Source: Candidatus Latescibacterota bacterium (GTDB taxonomy: Bacteria; JAAXHH01). Taken from it: 64,000 bases of DNA. The stretch spans positions 62,001 to 126,000 of the forward strand of contig JAJEEG010000002.1 of NCBI GenBank assembly GCA_022821085.1, in the 5' to 3' direction. Both the position numbers and the translations under genes were made by a program. Below are positions 33,820 through 43,100 of this stretch, one piece after another. The notes beneath the pieces are model-generated. The model was not told where the DNA came from, ran no database searches, and saw only the letters and a program-made list of their open reading frames with translations. Numbering within the stretch: the stretch's first letter is position 1; every line of letters begins with the position of its first letter.

Positions 33820-34661
33820 GCCCGGTCCAGCCGCCTGATCTTTTGCATGTACGCCGTGACGCGCCGGTCGGTTTCATGAGGATAGTCGAAATCCAGCCCG
33901 TCGGCGACGGTAACGGCGAGTCGCCGGAACAGCCGGGTGGCATTGAACAGGGCGTCCCAGTTTTGATCCAGATCCGCGCCCGAATACGTGGATTCGATTT
34001 CCGCCCATGTCCCGGTATCCAGGTAACGCTTGAACCAGCGGCCGTGCTTGTTGGTCGTGACCGACCAGTCGTTTTTCAATCCGATATGCCATTCTATGAC
34101 TTTTTCCAGAAAGGGGGAATGAACCTTTCTGTTCATGTGCTTGGCCCAGTAGAGTTCATCACGCCACAGGGCCTTGGCCACGTAGATGATGTCCCACCAG
34201 AAATCGGCCACCAGTTCGTCGTATTCATCCTTCGAAGGTCTTTGAACATGGTAGGCGCTGTGATAGGGCCGTATCGGGTTCTTCACGATTCGGTCCTTGT
34301 CCAGCAGCACCCGGTAAGGTTCGGGCTCGCCGTTAAGGTCGTGCATGGATACGGCGTCCGCGACGCTCCAGTCGATCCGTACGCCATCGTCATAGATCAC
34401 CATGCGGCCCACCCGGCCGTCATCGAACAATGTTGGTACCGGGGGCGAACGCGTCATTACGGATCCGAACGCTTCCAGCCAGCGATCGTCCCGCTTGTAG
34501 GGTGCCTGGTCCCTGACGTACACGATTACGTCGTAGTCCGACAACAGATCGACCTTGTCATCTCCATCGACCCGTCCGCTCGACAGAACCAGTCCTCTGA
34601 TCTGGTCGTCCGCTTCCGCCCAACGTTGAATCTCATCGAAGACTTCCGACGCCTTGCGCAT
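33801..34661 (-). CDS. aminoglycoside 6-adenylyltransferase (AadK)-like nucleotidyltransferase
   Basis: 286 residues from MRKASEVFDEIQRWAEADD at 34661. The nucleotidyltransferase site is intact: GRVDGDDKVDLLSDYDVIVYV (start of a GS...D.LSDYD motif), with a further Asp in VRIDWSVADAV. The C-terminal part (ADFWWDIIYVAKALWRDELYWAKHMN) matches the helical domain of AadK/ANT(6). Known relatives adenylate streptomycin; environmental members may have other substrates, and nothing here (no mobile element, no other resistance gene) suggests an acquired resistance gene. It lies between ALDH7 and the FG-GAP gene on the same strand. The gene ends in a duplicated stop-containing unit. Confidence 0.8.
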   Translation of the reverse strand: MRKASEVFDEIQRWAEADDQIRGLVLSSGRVDGDDKVDLLSDYDVIVYVRDQAPYKRDDRWLEAFGSVMTRSPPVPTLFDDGRVGRMVIYDDGVRIDWSVADAVSMHDLNGEPEPYRVLLDKDRIVKNPIRPYHSAYHVQRPSKDEYDELVADFWWDIIYVAKALWRDELYWAKHMNRKVHSPFLEKVIEWHIGLKNDWSVTTNKHGRWFKRYLDTGTWAEIESTYSGADLDQNWDALFNATRLFRRLAVTVADGLDFDYPHETDRRVTAYMQKIRRLDRAAEDFV

Positions 34662-34699
34662 GCCCTGTTCTCCGGTGAACCATCCGCCCGTCCGGCCCG

Positions 34700-37459
34700 T
34701 CAGCCCGTTTCCAGCCGGACTTCCGTGACCCTTGGGGTGCTTCCCCCGTTTCTCGCACCCAGCGCGAGCCGGTACTGGACCCACCGTCCCGTGCCCGCGA
34801 CCCGCAAGGGCCGGGGCGTTTCGTACCAGGTGCCTGCTCCCCCGGAACCATGCCAGGCCGATCGTGCCAGTGCCTCCTCCGAGTCCGCCCACCGGACCTG
34901 GGCGCGCACCCAGGTGCCCGGCCCGCACTCCGCTTCCCAGGCGATGCCGGTCACGGCCTGTCCCCGGGGTATCTCGTGGGGCGCCGAGACATAGTATTCT
35001 TCCGGACCCGCGTCCAACATGTTGCCCGTCTGCACGGCGGTCATGCCGTGGGGGCCCGTCGTGGGCAGCCGCGTGACCCGCCTGGCGTCGAACCCGTCGG
35101 GACCGTTCCACCAGACGGCGGAATGGCCGACGTGGTCGCCCTCGACCTTGTGATAGGCGATGGCGAGGTCGACGCGGCCGTCACCGTCGAAATCCGCGGC
35201 CACGCAGCCCGACGCGGAATGGGTAAACAGCCGGGTGCGGTCGTCGGCCGAGAATCCCCGGCCGGCACGGTTCCAGTAGATATAGGAATCGATGTCCCGC
35301 ACGCGGTTGTCGTGGTAGGAGCAGACGAAGAGGTCGAGCAGGCCGTCCCCGTTGAAATCCATGATGGACATGGCGTTCACCGCGTTGGTTGGCAGGAGCG
35401 TGCGGCGGTCCTCGCGAAGTCCGTCGGGGCCGTTCCAGTAGATGTGGACGAAGGAGTCGTGGGGCGCCCCGATCGACGGTTCGTGCCCGCCGATGACCAG
35501 GTCGGGATACCCGTTCCCGCTGAGGTCCGCCGCCCGGGCGCAAGCGCCGTGCCACACGGAAAGCGCCTGGCACCGGTCCATGCTGAAGCCTTCCGGCCCG
35601 CCCCGGAGGATGAAGCTGTAATCGTCGGCGATCTGCGGCACGACCAGGTCGAGCCAGCCGTCGCCGTTCAGGTCGACGAGGAAGATCCAGCGCGGATCCT
35701 TGTACACGACGCCCTCGTATTCGAGCCGGATGCGCTCCGTTCGGCCGTAGTCGAAGCCGTCTGGTCCGCCGTAGAAGATGACGAGTTCCGGATGGTCGAA
35801 TCCGCAGAAGACGAGGTCCAGGTACCCATCCCGGTCCAGGTCCGCGCAGCAGACCCCGTGCGCCCGCACGGTCGGCAGGCGCACGTCCGGTTCGGTCCCG
35901 AACCGCCCTGCTTCGTTGTAGTACACGTAGGACCCCGGATCCTGGCGGACCGAGTTCTCGGACGCGTTGGCCAGGATCAGGTCGGGCAGTCCGTCGTCGT
36001 CCAGGTCGCATCGGAGCGCTTCCACCGCGCCCCACCCCGGCACTTCCTGGCGGCGTTCCTGCTTGAACCCGTCGGGACCGCCGTGATAGACGCAGACGGG
36101 GATGTCGCCCCTCAGGTTCCGGCTGAACTGGTTGATGAAAACGGCCTCCGGTAGGGGATCGTCCGAGAAGTGGGCCATGCGGGCCAGCAACACCCGCCGG
36201 GCGTCATGGGTCTCGAGGACGCGTGGCGGCGACAGCCCGTCCCGGCCCCAGCGGTACGCCAGGGAGTCCGACGTATAGCTTTCCGGCGTATGGGTCTGAC
36301 AGATCACGATTTCGGACCGGCCGTCCCCGTCCAGGTCTCCGACGGCCGCGTCGCAGGCGTAACGGCTGGGGATCGCCGTGCGGTTTTGATCGTTGAACCC
36401 GCCCTCTTCCCCTTCGTGGTACAGCCACGAACACTCCTCCCCACCGTGCCGGTCCCGGCAGGCCACGACCAGGCCGCATCGACCGTCGCCGGCCAGGTCG
36501 CCCGCGGCGGCGGCGAAGGCGTTTCGGCAGGAAAGCCGGACCGGTGTCCCGGCTGCCCGTCCCCCTTCGAAGGGCACGAGGAAGACCGCATCGGCCCGTG
36601 CGACGAATACGTGGAGCGCACCCCGGATCCGGAGCACGGAGACCAGCGGAACGGCGGGATCGACTTCCTCGGGATAGCCATCGCGGTCCTGGTCCGCCTG
36701 GTCCGCCTGGTCCGCCTGGTCCGGTTCGCCGGGCGGGTCGGCGTCGACGGGGACGTCGGATGATCGTTCCGGCACGATTCCATCGGGCCCGCCCCAGTAT
36801 ACCCGGACGTTCCCCCGGGCGTTCCGGATGACCAGGTCGGCGTAACCGTCGCCGTCCAGGTCGCAGGACGCGGCCTGGTCCGCCTCGATGTCCAGGTCCC
36901 GGTAGCCTTTCGGTTCGAATCCCAGCGCCGTCTGGCGGAAGAGCCGCAGCCCGCCGCCGGAAACGAAGGCCAGGTCCGGTCTTCCGTCGCCGTCGAAATC
37001 CCCCGCGGCCACCGAAGTGCAGCAAGGCGCGGGCAGGTACTGCACACGCCCTTCGCCGAGTCCGTCTGGACCCCCGTAGTAGAGGAACGCGTTGAGATCC
37101 CGCCGGATGCCGTTGTAGAACATGCCGACGACCAGGTCGTCGTATCCATCGCCGTTCAGATCGGCGACGACTCCCGTCCTTGCTCCGTCGGACGGCAGGA
37201 ACCGAGACGAGGTTTGTCCGAATACGTCATGATACAGGGTGACCGGAGGTTTTTCACCGTGGTTCTGGCTGTTGCAGAAGACAAGGTCTACGTGGCCGTC
37301 CCGGTCCAGGTCGAACTGGTGGATGCGTTGGAGAACCCCCGCCCGCGACACATAGAGGTTCTGGCCGCCATTGCCGAAAATACCGCGCCGGAATGCCTCG
37401 AAACCCCGGGTAATCCATGGCGATGAGGCGTGCGTGGAAGGATGGGAGGACATGGCCAT
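34700..37459 (-). CDS. large FG-GAP/VCBS repeat beta-propeller protein
   Basis: 919 residues made almost entirely of Asp-rich repeats of the type DLDGDGYADLV, DLNGDGWLDLV, DFDGDGRVDLA, roughly a dozen, each followed by a strand with YYGGPDG or WNGPDG. Such repeats build calcium-binding beta-propellers as in integrin alpha chains. The last about 130 residues (GQAVTGIAWEAECGPGTWV onward) look like a separate beta-sandwich. No signal peptide can be seen: the start MAMSSHPSTHASSPWITRG is hydrophilic, which is odd for a protein type that is normally exported. A 9-nt array at 36683-36723 encodes QADQADQADQ. It follows the Bax1-like gene on the same strand by 47 bases. Confidence 0.88.
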   Translation of the reverse strand: MAMSSHPSTHASSPWITRGFEAFRRGIFGNGGQNLYVSRAGVLQRIHQFDLDRDGHVDLVFCNSQNHGEKPPVTLYHDVFGQTSSRFLPSDGARTGVVADLNGDGYDDLVVGMFYNGIRRDLNAFLYYGGPDGLGEGRVQYLPAPCCTSVAAGDFDGDGRPDLAFVSGGGLRLFRQTALGFEPKGYRDLDIEADQAASCDLDGDGYADLVIRNARGNVRVYWGGPDGIVPERSSDVPVDADPPGEPDQADQADQADQDRDGYPEEVDPAVPLVSVLRIRGALHVFVARADAVFLVPFEGGRAAGTPVRLSCRNAFAAAAGDLAGDGRCGLVVACRDRHGGEECSWLYHEGEEGGFNDQNRTAIPSRYACDAAVGDLDGDGRSEIVICQTHTPESYTSDSLAYRWGRDGLSPPRVLETHDARRVLLARMAHFSDDPLPEAVFINQFSRNLRGDIPVCVYHGGPDGFKQERRQEVPGWGAVEALRCDLDDDGLPDLILANASENSVRQDPGSYVYYNEAGRFGTEPDVRLPTVRAHGVCCADLDRDGYLDLVFCGFDHPELVIFYGGPDGFDYGRTERIRLEYEGVVYKDPRWIFLVDLNGDGWLDLVVPQIADDYSFILRGGPEGFSMDRCQALSVWHGACARAADLSGNGYPDLVIGGHEPSIGAPHDSFVHIYWNGPDGLREDRRTLLPTNAVNAMSIMDFNGDGLLDLFVCSYHDNRVRDIDSYIYWNRAGRGFSADDRTRLFTHSASGCVAADFDGDGRVDLAIAYHKVEGDHVGHSAVWWNGPDGFDARRVTRLPTTGPHGMTAVQTGNMLDAGPEEYYVSAPHEIPRGQAVTGIAWEAECGPGTWVRAQVRWADSEEALARSAWHGSGGAGTWYETPRPLRVAGTGRWVQYRLALGARNGGSTPRVTEVRLETG

Positions 37460-37506
37460 AACCTATGGTACGGCGGACGGTCAAATCAACCCATTTATGC
37501 CGCTCC

Positions 37507-38760
37507 TCAGGGATCGAACAGGTCCAGCGTCGCCGGGGATCCTCCGGGGGTCTCCGCCGCCATGGCGTCGAGGATTCCGAGGAGGTCGCGGGCCACGGGA
37601 GTCCGCCGGAATCTATAGATCTCGCCGGGCAGCCCCGTCGCGGATTCGTCGTCCACGGCGAGATCGTCGGAAATCGCCAGGATCAGGTTGGGAGGACCGT
37701 GGCGCCGGAGCAGTTCGAGACGCGTCCGGACCGCCGCGGAACGCCAGTAGCCGAGAAAGTCCAGGTACACTTTCGTCCCCGCGGACGGATGGGTAAAGAC
37801 GTAGTCGGGGACCAGTACGCCCCGGCCTCCGAGGTCGATGATCTCCGATCCGGCCGCCATGCGCCAGACCGTTTTCAGCCGGCCGAACCGTTCTTCGAGC
37901 CAGGCCACCTCCTCGGGTATCCACTGGCCCCTGGATGGGCCAATGGGTTTGAGCCCCGTTTCAGGCGTGAGCCTGAACACCCCTTCCCGGCGCCTGGCGC
38001 CCCAGGTGACGGATGCGGCGAGTCGCCAGTTCGCGCAGTGCAGGACCGCGGGAAGAAACTGGGCGATCTGCAGTCCGTAGCGCTGGGAGGACTTGAAGAG
38101 CGCCATGGGGCCGTCGATATGTATGTGGTACTTCCCCGGACCGGTCTGCCGGATCTCGTGGAGCAGCCGGAAGAACTTCAGTTTCCGGAAGAGGTCGCGG
38201 TAACGGGCCGGGGTCTCGCCCTCGACGTGCAGGTCGAGTTCCGTCGCCCGAAAGAGAACGGCCTGGGCCAGGGCGACATTGTACCTGCCCAGGAGCCACT
38301 CCGGAGTGCAGGACTTGAAAGACTCCAGCCGCTCGGCCGCCTTGAGGTCGGCATAGAAGGCCCGGTCGACCTCCCTTGCTTCAATGCCGGCCGCATTCGC
38401 CGCCTCGGCCAGAACAGCCTCCCGGTCGATGCGGACCTGGTCCGTGTTCCGGTAAGCCGCCGCCGCCGATTCGAAGATGCTGCTCCGCAGTTCCACCGGG
38501 TCGACGGGCGAAGCCGTCGCGAACGTACAGCGGACTTTCAACAGTTTGCTCAGGCCGCGGTGAAAAAGGAAGTCCGTTCCCGCGCCCGTGATATCCGCGA
38601 GTTCTTCGTCGAGTTCCTGCCGGGATCCGCTTGCATGGCTTTCGAAGACGCGGATCAGCGTTCCGGCCACGCCCAGGTGATCCCGGCTCGCTTCGTCGAT
38701 GTAGGGCAGCTGGATCTGTCCCTTGCGGAACCGTACGCGGAGCAGGTCGCCGGTCAGCAT
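37507..38760 (-). CDS. Bax1-like nuclease (DUF790), partner of XPB helicase
   Basis: 417 residues. The start MLTGDLLRVRFRKGQIQLPYID and blocks such as LLGRYNVALAQAVLFRATEL and KYHIHIDGPMALFKSSQRYG are characteristic of the DUF790 family, known in archaea as Bax1, an endonuclease that binds and is steered by the XPB helicase. The C-terminal PD-(D/E)xK-like nuclease core is seen in GVLVPDYVFTHP and VYLDFLGYWR, where Asp replaces the more usual Glu. Its ATG lies four codons' width inside the end of the XPB gene (overlap 38754-38760), so the two are translated together. The pair probably repairs bulky or structured DNA damage. Confidence 0.85.
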   Translation of the reverse strand: MLTGDLLRVRFRKGQIQLPYIDEASRDHLGVAGTLIRVFESHASGSRQELDEELADITGAGTDFLFHRGLSKLLKVRCTFATASPVDPVELRSSIFESAAAAYRNTDQVRIDREAVLAEAANAAGIEAREVDRAFYADLKAAERLESFKSCTPEWLLGRYNVALAQAVLFRATELDLHVEGETPARYRDLFRKLKFFRLLHEIRQTGPGKYHIHIDGPMALFKSSQRYGLQIAQFLPAVLHCANWRLAASVTWGARRREGVFRLTPETGLKPIGPSRGQWIPEEVAWLEERFGRLKTVWRMAAGSEIIDLGGRGVLVPDYVFTHPSAGTKVYLDFLGYWRSAAVRTRLELLRRHGPPNLILAISDDLAVDDESATGLPGEIYRFRRTPVARDLLGILDAMAAETPGGSPATLDLFDP

Positions 38761-40151
38761 GTCACCGCCTCCTCAGGCGGCGGATTCCGGTAGGCGCTGT
38801 GCTGCCTTCGCCGGGAGCTTGCGTATTCCTCGCCCGTCCGCTCGGCCACCAGTTCGTAGAGCAACGCGTGCTTTCCTTCGACACGGCGCAGGATCCGGCC
38901 GAGTCGCTGCACGTGCTCTCTCACGCTGCCGGTGCCGGAAAGCACCACGGCGACGTTGGCTTCGGGGACGTCCACTCCTTCGTTCAGTACGCGGGACGTG
39001 ACCAGGAAGGGGTACCTGCCCGCGTTGAACGCCGCCAGGATGTCCTGGCGCTCCTTGACCTTTGTCTGGTGCGTGATGGCGGGGACGAGGAACCGGCGCG
39101 AGATCCGGTATACCGTTTCGTTGTCGCTGGTGAAAATGAGCATGCGGTCGCGGCGGTGCTGGCGGATCAGCCGTTCCAGGACACGTAGCTTGGCCTGCGA
39201 ACCCTGGGCGATGGCCTTCTGGGTCCGGTAGGCCGTGAAAGCCCTCCGTCCCTCCTCGCTCCGCGACGTCGCCGCCAGGAAACGCACCCATCCACCGGGA
39301 CCGGACAGGGCGATCCGCTGGCTTTCCAGGAACGCCCGGTAGGTATTTCTCGCCTCCTGGTATTCCGTCCGCTCTTCCGGCGAAAGACGCACGCTGATCT
39401 TTATGGTCTCGTATCCGGAAAGGTATTCCCCGCTCAGCGAACGGATCTCCTGGCGGTAGACCGTGTCGCCGATCGCGTCCCGCAGGAGGTGTTCCGCCCC
39501 GTCCTCCCGTTCGAGGGTGGCGGTCAATCCCAGCCGGTAGGGCGCCAGGGACAGGTCCGCGGTCATCAGGTAGGAGGGGCCGGGCAGGTGGTGGCATTCG
39601 TCGAAGACCAGGAGCCCGAACTGATGGCCGAACCGTTCCATGTGCAGGTACGCGGAATCGTAGGTGGACACGGAGACGGGCTCGATGTCGTAGTATCCCC
39701 CGCCGATCAGCCCGACTTCGGTGTCGAACTGGCTGGATATCACGCCGTACCACTGCTGCATCAGGTCGATGGTCGGAACGACGACCAGCGTGCCGCGCTG
39801 GACGCGGGCCATGCACATGAGCGCGACGAATGTCTTGCCCGCGCCGGTCGGCAGAACGACGATACCCCGTCCGCCCGCCTGCCACCAGGCGTCCACGGCT
39901 TCCTGCTGGTAGGGAAAGGGGGACCGGTCCGACTGGAAGGACAGGTCCAGCTTCCCGTAGGACCTGGCGTCGTCCTGATGGGGGATGCCCCGGTCGTTGA
40001 GCCGGGTGATGATCTCGCGGTAATGCCGCGCCGGAGCACGGTGCAGCGCCACCCGCCGGTCGAACGCACAGCCGGGCAGGGACAATTCGTCCACCTGGTC
40101 CCGGTCGCCGTGCACCAGGATGGTCCCGCGGTCGAATTCGAGTCTGAGCAT
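38754..40151 (-). CDS. XPB/Rad25-like superfamily 2 DNA helicase
   Basis: 465 residues. Helicase motifs in order: Q-like region RSPFPYQQEAVDAWW, Walker A LPTGAGKTFVAL, motif Ib VVVPTIDLMQQW, motif II VFDECHHLPG, motif III LTATLERED, motif V TSRVLNEGVDVPEANV and motif VI QRLGRILRR. The N-terminal 80 residues are the damage-recognition-like part of short archaeal-type XPB. The XPB-Bax1 pair opens damaged DNA and cuts it; it is best known in archaea and occurs in scattered bacteria. The order helicase then nuclease, with overlapping ends, is the archaeal one. Confidence 0.92.
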   Translation of the reverse strand: MLRLEFDRGTILVHGDRDQVDELSLPGCAFDRRVALHRAPARHYREIITRLNDRGIPHQDDARSYGKLDLSFQSDRSPFPYQQEAVDAWWQAGGRGIVVLPTGAGKTFVALMCMARVQRGTLVVVPTIDLMQQWYGVISSQFDTEVGLIGGGYYDIEPVSVSTYDSAYLHMERFGHQFGLLVFDECHHLPGPSYLMTADLSLAPYRLGLTATLEREDGAEHLLRDAIGDTVYRQEIRSLSGEYLSGYETIKISVRLSPEERTEYQEARNTYRAFLESQRIALSGPGGWVRFLAATSRSEEGRRAFTAYRTQKAIAQGSQAKLRVLERLIRQHRRDRMLIFTSDNETVYRISRRFLVPAITHQTKVKERQDILAAFNAGRYPFLVTSRVLNEGVDVPEANVAVVLSGTGSVREHVQRLGRILRRVEGKHALLYELVAERTGEEYASSRRRQHSAYRNPPPEEAVTC

Positions 40152-40193
40152 GGGTTCGGGGCCTTACTCGCACGCGAGGTGGACCGGTCCGGG

Positions 40194-41411
40194 TTATTCC
40201 CGTTCTTCGAACAATTCGTCCCGCCGGGTGGCGAGTACCTCCTTCAGCACATCGATGAACCGGTCGATATCCTCGTAACAGTCGTAGAAGTGCGTGGATA
40301 TGCGGAACACGGGCTGATCGCCCGCACGGGTGGCGGCGATCTGTATGCGATACTCCTCCCACATGAGCGCTACGACTTTGCGGAGATTGCAGCCGTCGAT
40401 GGTGAAGGAAGTCAGGAATCCGGACATCCCGGGTCCGGGAGGCACGGTCATTCGGGCGCCCTCGATCTCCGTCGTGATCAGTTCGCGCAGGTACCGGGCC
40501 AGGCCGAGGCAATAGGGCCTGATCCGGTCTTCCCACCCGATGCCCAGTTGATAGTCGATGGCGGCGCCCAGTCCGGCGAAGTGCGTCACGTCGTGGGTCC
40601 CCGTCACGTCGAACCGGCCGGCACGGCCGAACGGCGCGGTATTGTAACCCAGAATGGGCGCCGGAAGCGCGCTCAGATACGGATCCGCGACATAGCAGAT
40701 GCCCGTCCCCTTGGGCGCCAGCAACCACTTGTGCGTACTGCTGGCATAGAAATCGCATCCCCAGGCTTCGATGTCGACCGGCACCATGCCGACCGCATGG
40801 GCGCCGTCCACCACGGCCACGGCGCCGTGTTCATGGGCCAGGGCGGTCAGCTCGCCAACAGGCGCAACAAGACCGGTGGTGCAGTAGACATGGGAGAAGA
40901 CCATGACCTGGGTGCGCGGCGTGACCCGGGCGGCAAAGGCGTCGACGATCTCACCCGGCGATTCAGGCGGCGTCGGCAGGGGGACCTTCCGGATCAGCAC
41001 GTGCTGCGTCCTGGCCATGTGTTCCCACATGCGCTGGACGGAAGGGTATTCCTGGTCGCTCATCAACACCTCGCCGCCGGGCTGCAGGGGCAATCCGCGG
41101 GCGGGGACGTTCATGCCCATCGTGGTGTTGAGCACCAGGGCCGTGTTTTTCGCGGACGCACCGGTGAAATCGGCGACTTTCTCGCGGGCCGACTCGACCA
41201 GCGGCCCCATGAGCCGGCCGCCCTGGTTGTACAGCGGGTTCGCCTCCACCTCCCGCAGCCACTCGATCACCTGCTCGATGACGGGCCTCGCCGAGGGGCC
41301 TACCGAACCGCCCTGGAGAAACGTAACGCCGTCCTCCAGGTAGAACTGGCGCCGGATGTCCGCCCAGAATGCCCGCTCTTCATCGGTAATGGGTTTGTCG
41401 CGTGCGGCCAT
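40194..41411 (-). CDS. class V aminotransferase (isopenicillin-N-epimerase-like)
   Basis: 405 residues. Two ATGs are possible: 41420 lies only one base from the strong AGGAGG at 41422-41427, too close for use, so 41411 (MAARDKPITDEERAFWADI) is chosen at ten bases. Fold-type I features: LNTTMGMNVPARGL, FSHVYCTTGLVAPV, VVDGAHAVGMVPVD with the PLP-pairing Asp, and YASSTHKWLLAPKGTG with the Schiff-base Lys. The closest known types are isopenicillin N epimerases and cysteine desulfurase-like enzymes of environmental bacteria, which act on small amino compounds; the substrate is unknown. It lies 42 bases upstream of the XPB gene on the same strand. Confidence 0.88.
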   Translation of the reverse strand: MAARDKPITDEERAFWADIRRQFYLEDGVTFLQGGSVGPSARPVIEQVIEWLREVEANPLYNQGGRLMGPLVESAREKVADFTGASAKNTALVLNTTMGMNVPARGLPLQPGGEVLMSDQEYPSVQRMWEHMARTQHVLIRKVPLPTPPESPGEIVDAFAARVTPRTQVMVFSHVYCTTGLVAPVGELTALAHEHGAVAVVDGAHAVGMVPVDIEAWGCDFYASSTHKWLLAPKGTGICYVADPYLSALPAPILGYNTAPFGRAGRFDVTGTHDVTHFAGLGAAIDYQLGIGWEDRIRPYCLGLARYLRELITTEIEGARMTVPPGPGMSGFLTSFTIDGCNLRKVVALMWEEYRIQIAATRAGDQPVFRISTHFYDCYEDIDRFIDVLKEVLATRRDELFEERE

Positions 41412-41546
41412 GAAGCGCATGCCTCCTTTGACGTGATCTCGAGGTCTCGTACATCGCTCGTACATCGAAGGTCCTGCCCTGCATGAAATGTGGAGGAGAT
41501 CGCCCCAATGTCAAGGGGATTAACGGTTTAACGGAGGTCGCATACC

Positions 41547-43064
41547 GTGATGGAAGAAGGGCATCCGATCTTGACAGTAAACCGGGACAGTGTAAGTTAT
41601 GAAGCCATGTCCCGACCCAACGTCATCTTCATCATGGCGGACCAGATGCGCGGCGACTGCATGAGCTGCGACGGCCATCCGGTGGTAGAAACGCCCAACC
41701 TGGATCACCTGGCCGCCCGGGGCGCACGGTTTTCCCACGCGTACACCGCGGTCCCTTCCTGCATTCCCGCTCGTTCGACCGTGATGACCGGCATGGACCA
41801 GTGGCATACGGGCGTCCTCGGCATGGGCCGGGGCCAGGGTCCCATACCCAACGACTTCCCCCATACCATGGCCGGTACGCTGGCAGACGCGGGATATGCC
41901 ACGCACCTGGTCGGGAAGGGCCACTTCACGCCGCAGCGCGCGGACATGGGCTTCCAGTCGGCGGAACTGGACGAGTCCGGCCGGATGATCGCCCGGGGAC
42001 TGCGGGACGAGTACCGCCAGTGGTTCGACCGGGAGAAGAAGCGGGACGTCACGCCCGACGATCACGGCGTCAACTGGAACTCGTGGATCGGGCGTCCATG
42101 GCACACGGAGGAATACCTCCATCCGACGGCCTGGACCATGAGCCGGGCGATACACTATATCGCGCAGCGGGACCGCGCCAGACCCTTCTTCCTCAACGTC
42201 AGCTTCGCCCGGCCCCATTCACCCTACGTTCCGCCCGCATGGTACTTCAACCTGTACCACGACCGGGAAACCCCTGCGCCGTACATCGGCGACTGGGCGG
42301 GCATGCACGACGTGCCCTTCGACGGCACGGACGTCAACGCCTGGCACGGGAAGTTGTCGGCCGCGCGCATCCATCGCGGCAGGGCCGGGTATTACGGGGA
42401 GATTTCCTTCATCGACACGCAGATCGGCCGGCTCAAGAACTGGATGGAGCGGCATGACCCGGAGACCTGGAGAAACACCTGGATCGTCTTCACCTCCGAC
42501 CACGGCGACATGGTGGGCGACCACCACCTGTGGCGCAAGACCTACGCCTACGAGGGCAGCGCGAGGATTCCGCTGATCGTCAGCCCGCCGGCTGCCTGGA
42601 ACGAACGGGTGATCTCGCCCGTGGCCGACGGTGTGGCGGAACTACGGGACATCATGCCCACGATCCTGGACGCAGCAGGGGTGGACGTGCCGCCCACGGT
42701 GACGGGCAGCAGTCTCCTTCCGCTGATGCGGGGCACAACCGAAGGCTGGCGAGACTATATACACGGGGAACACTGCTGGTGCTACGCCCCCGAACAGGAG
42801 ATGCAGTACGTGACGGACGGTCACCGGAAGTTCATCTGGCTGCCGCGAATCGATCAGAAGCAGTTCTTCGACCTCGACGAGGACCCTGGCGAGTGCCGCA
42901 ACCTGATAAGCGATCCGGCCTATGGTAAGGAGATAGAAAAGTGGGAAGGATATCTCGTGTCTGAACTCGAGGCGCGGGACTGCGGATGGGTGGTGGACGG
43001 CGGGCTGCACTGCCCGGACGAGCCGTTGGTTTCACCGTTCAAGGACGTCCGGTACCGGGGTTGA
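41547..43064 (+). CDS. type I sulfatase (formylglycine-dependent)
   Basis: 505 residues if the GTG at 41547 is used, which has GGAGG nine bases upstream; homology begins at MSRPNVIFIMADQMRGD (ATG 41607), an alternative start. The key line is AVPSCIPARSTVMTG: C-x-P-A-R marks the Cys converted to formylglycine. Metal ligands are in ADQMRGD and FTSDHGDMVGDHHLW. It should cleave sulfate esters from carbohydrates or other organic sulfates. No signal peptide is evident, so cytoplasmic action after import is likely. No maturation enzyme is in the window, so an FGE or anSME must be elsewhere. The C-terminus (FFDLDEDPGECRNL) is that of choline/heparan-type sulfatases. Confidence 0.92.
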   Translation: MMEEGHPILTVNRDSVSYEAMSRPNVIFIMADQMRGDCMSCDGHPVVETPNLDHLAARGARFSHAYTAVPSCIPARSTVMTGMDQWHTGVLGMGRGQGPIPNDFPHTMAGTLADAGYATHLVGKGHFTPQRADMGFQSAELDESGRMIARGLRDEYRQWFDREKKRDVTPDDHGVNWNSWIGRPWHTEEYLHPTAWTMSRAIHYIAQRDRARPFFLNVSFARPHSPYVPPAWYFNLYHDRETPAPYIGDWAGMHDVPFDGTDVNAWHGKLSAARIHRGRAGYYGEISFIDTQIGRLKNWMERHDPETWRNTWIVFTSDHGDMVGDHHLWRKTYAYEGSARIPLIVSPPAAWNERVISPVADGVAELRDIMPTILDAAGVDVPPTVTGSSLLPLMRGTTEGWRDYIHGEHCWCYAPEQEMQYVTDGHRKFIWLPRIDQKQFFDLDEDPGECRNLISDPAYGKEIEKWEGYLVSELEARDCGWVVDGGLHCPDEPLVSPFKDVRYRG

Positions 43065-43100
43065 ACCGTGGCGGAAGGAAGCATCAGGGCGCAATGCAGG

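Noticed and set aside
33801-34661. AadK-like gene as a mobile antibiotic-resistance gene
   Set aside because: No transposase, integron site, direct repeat at insertion distance or change in composition; relatives occur as chromosomal genes in environmental bacteria.
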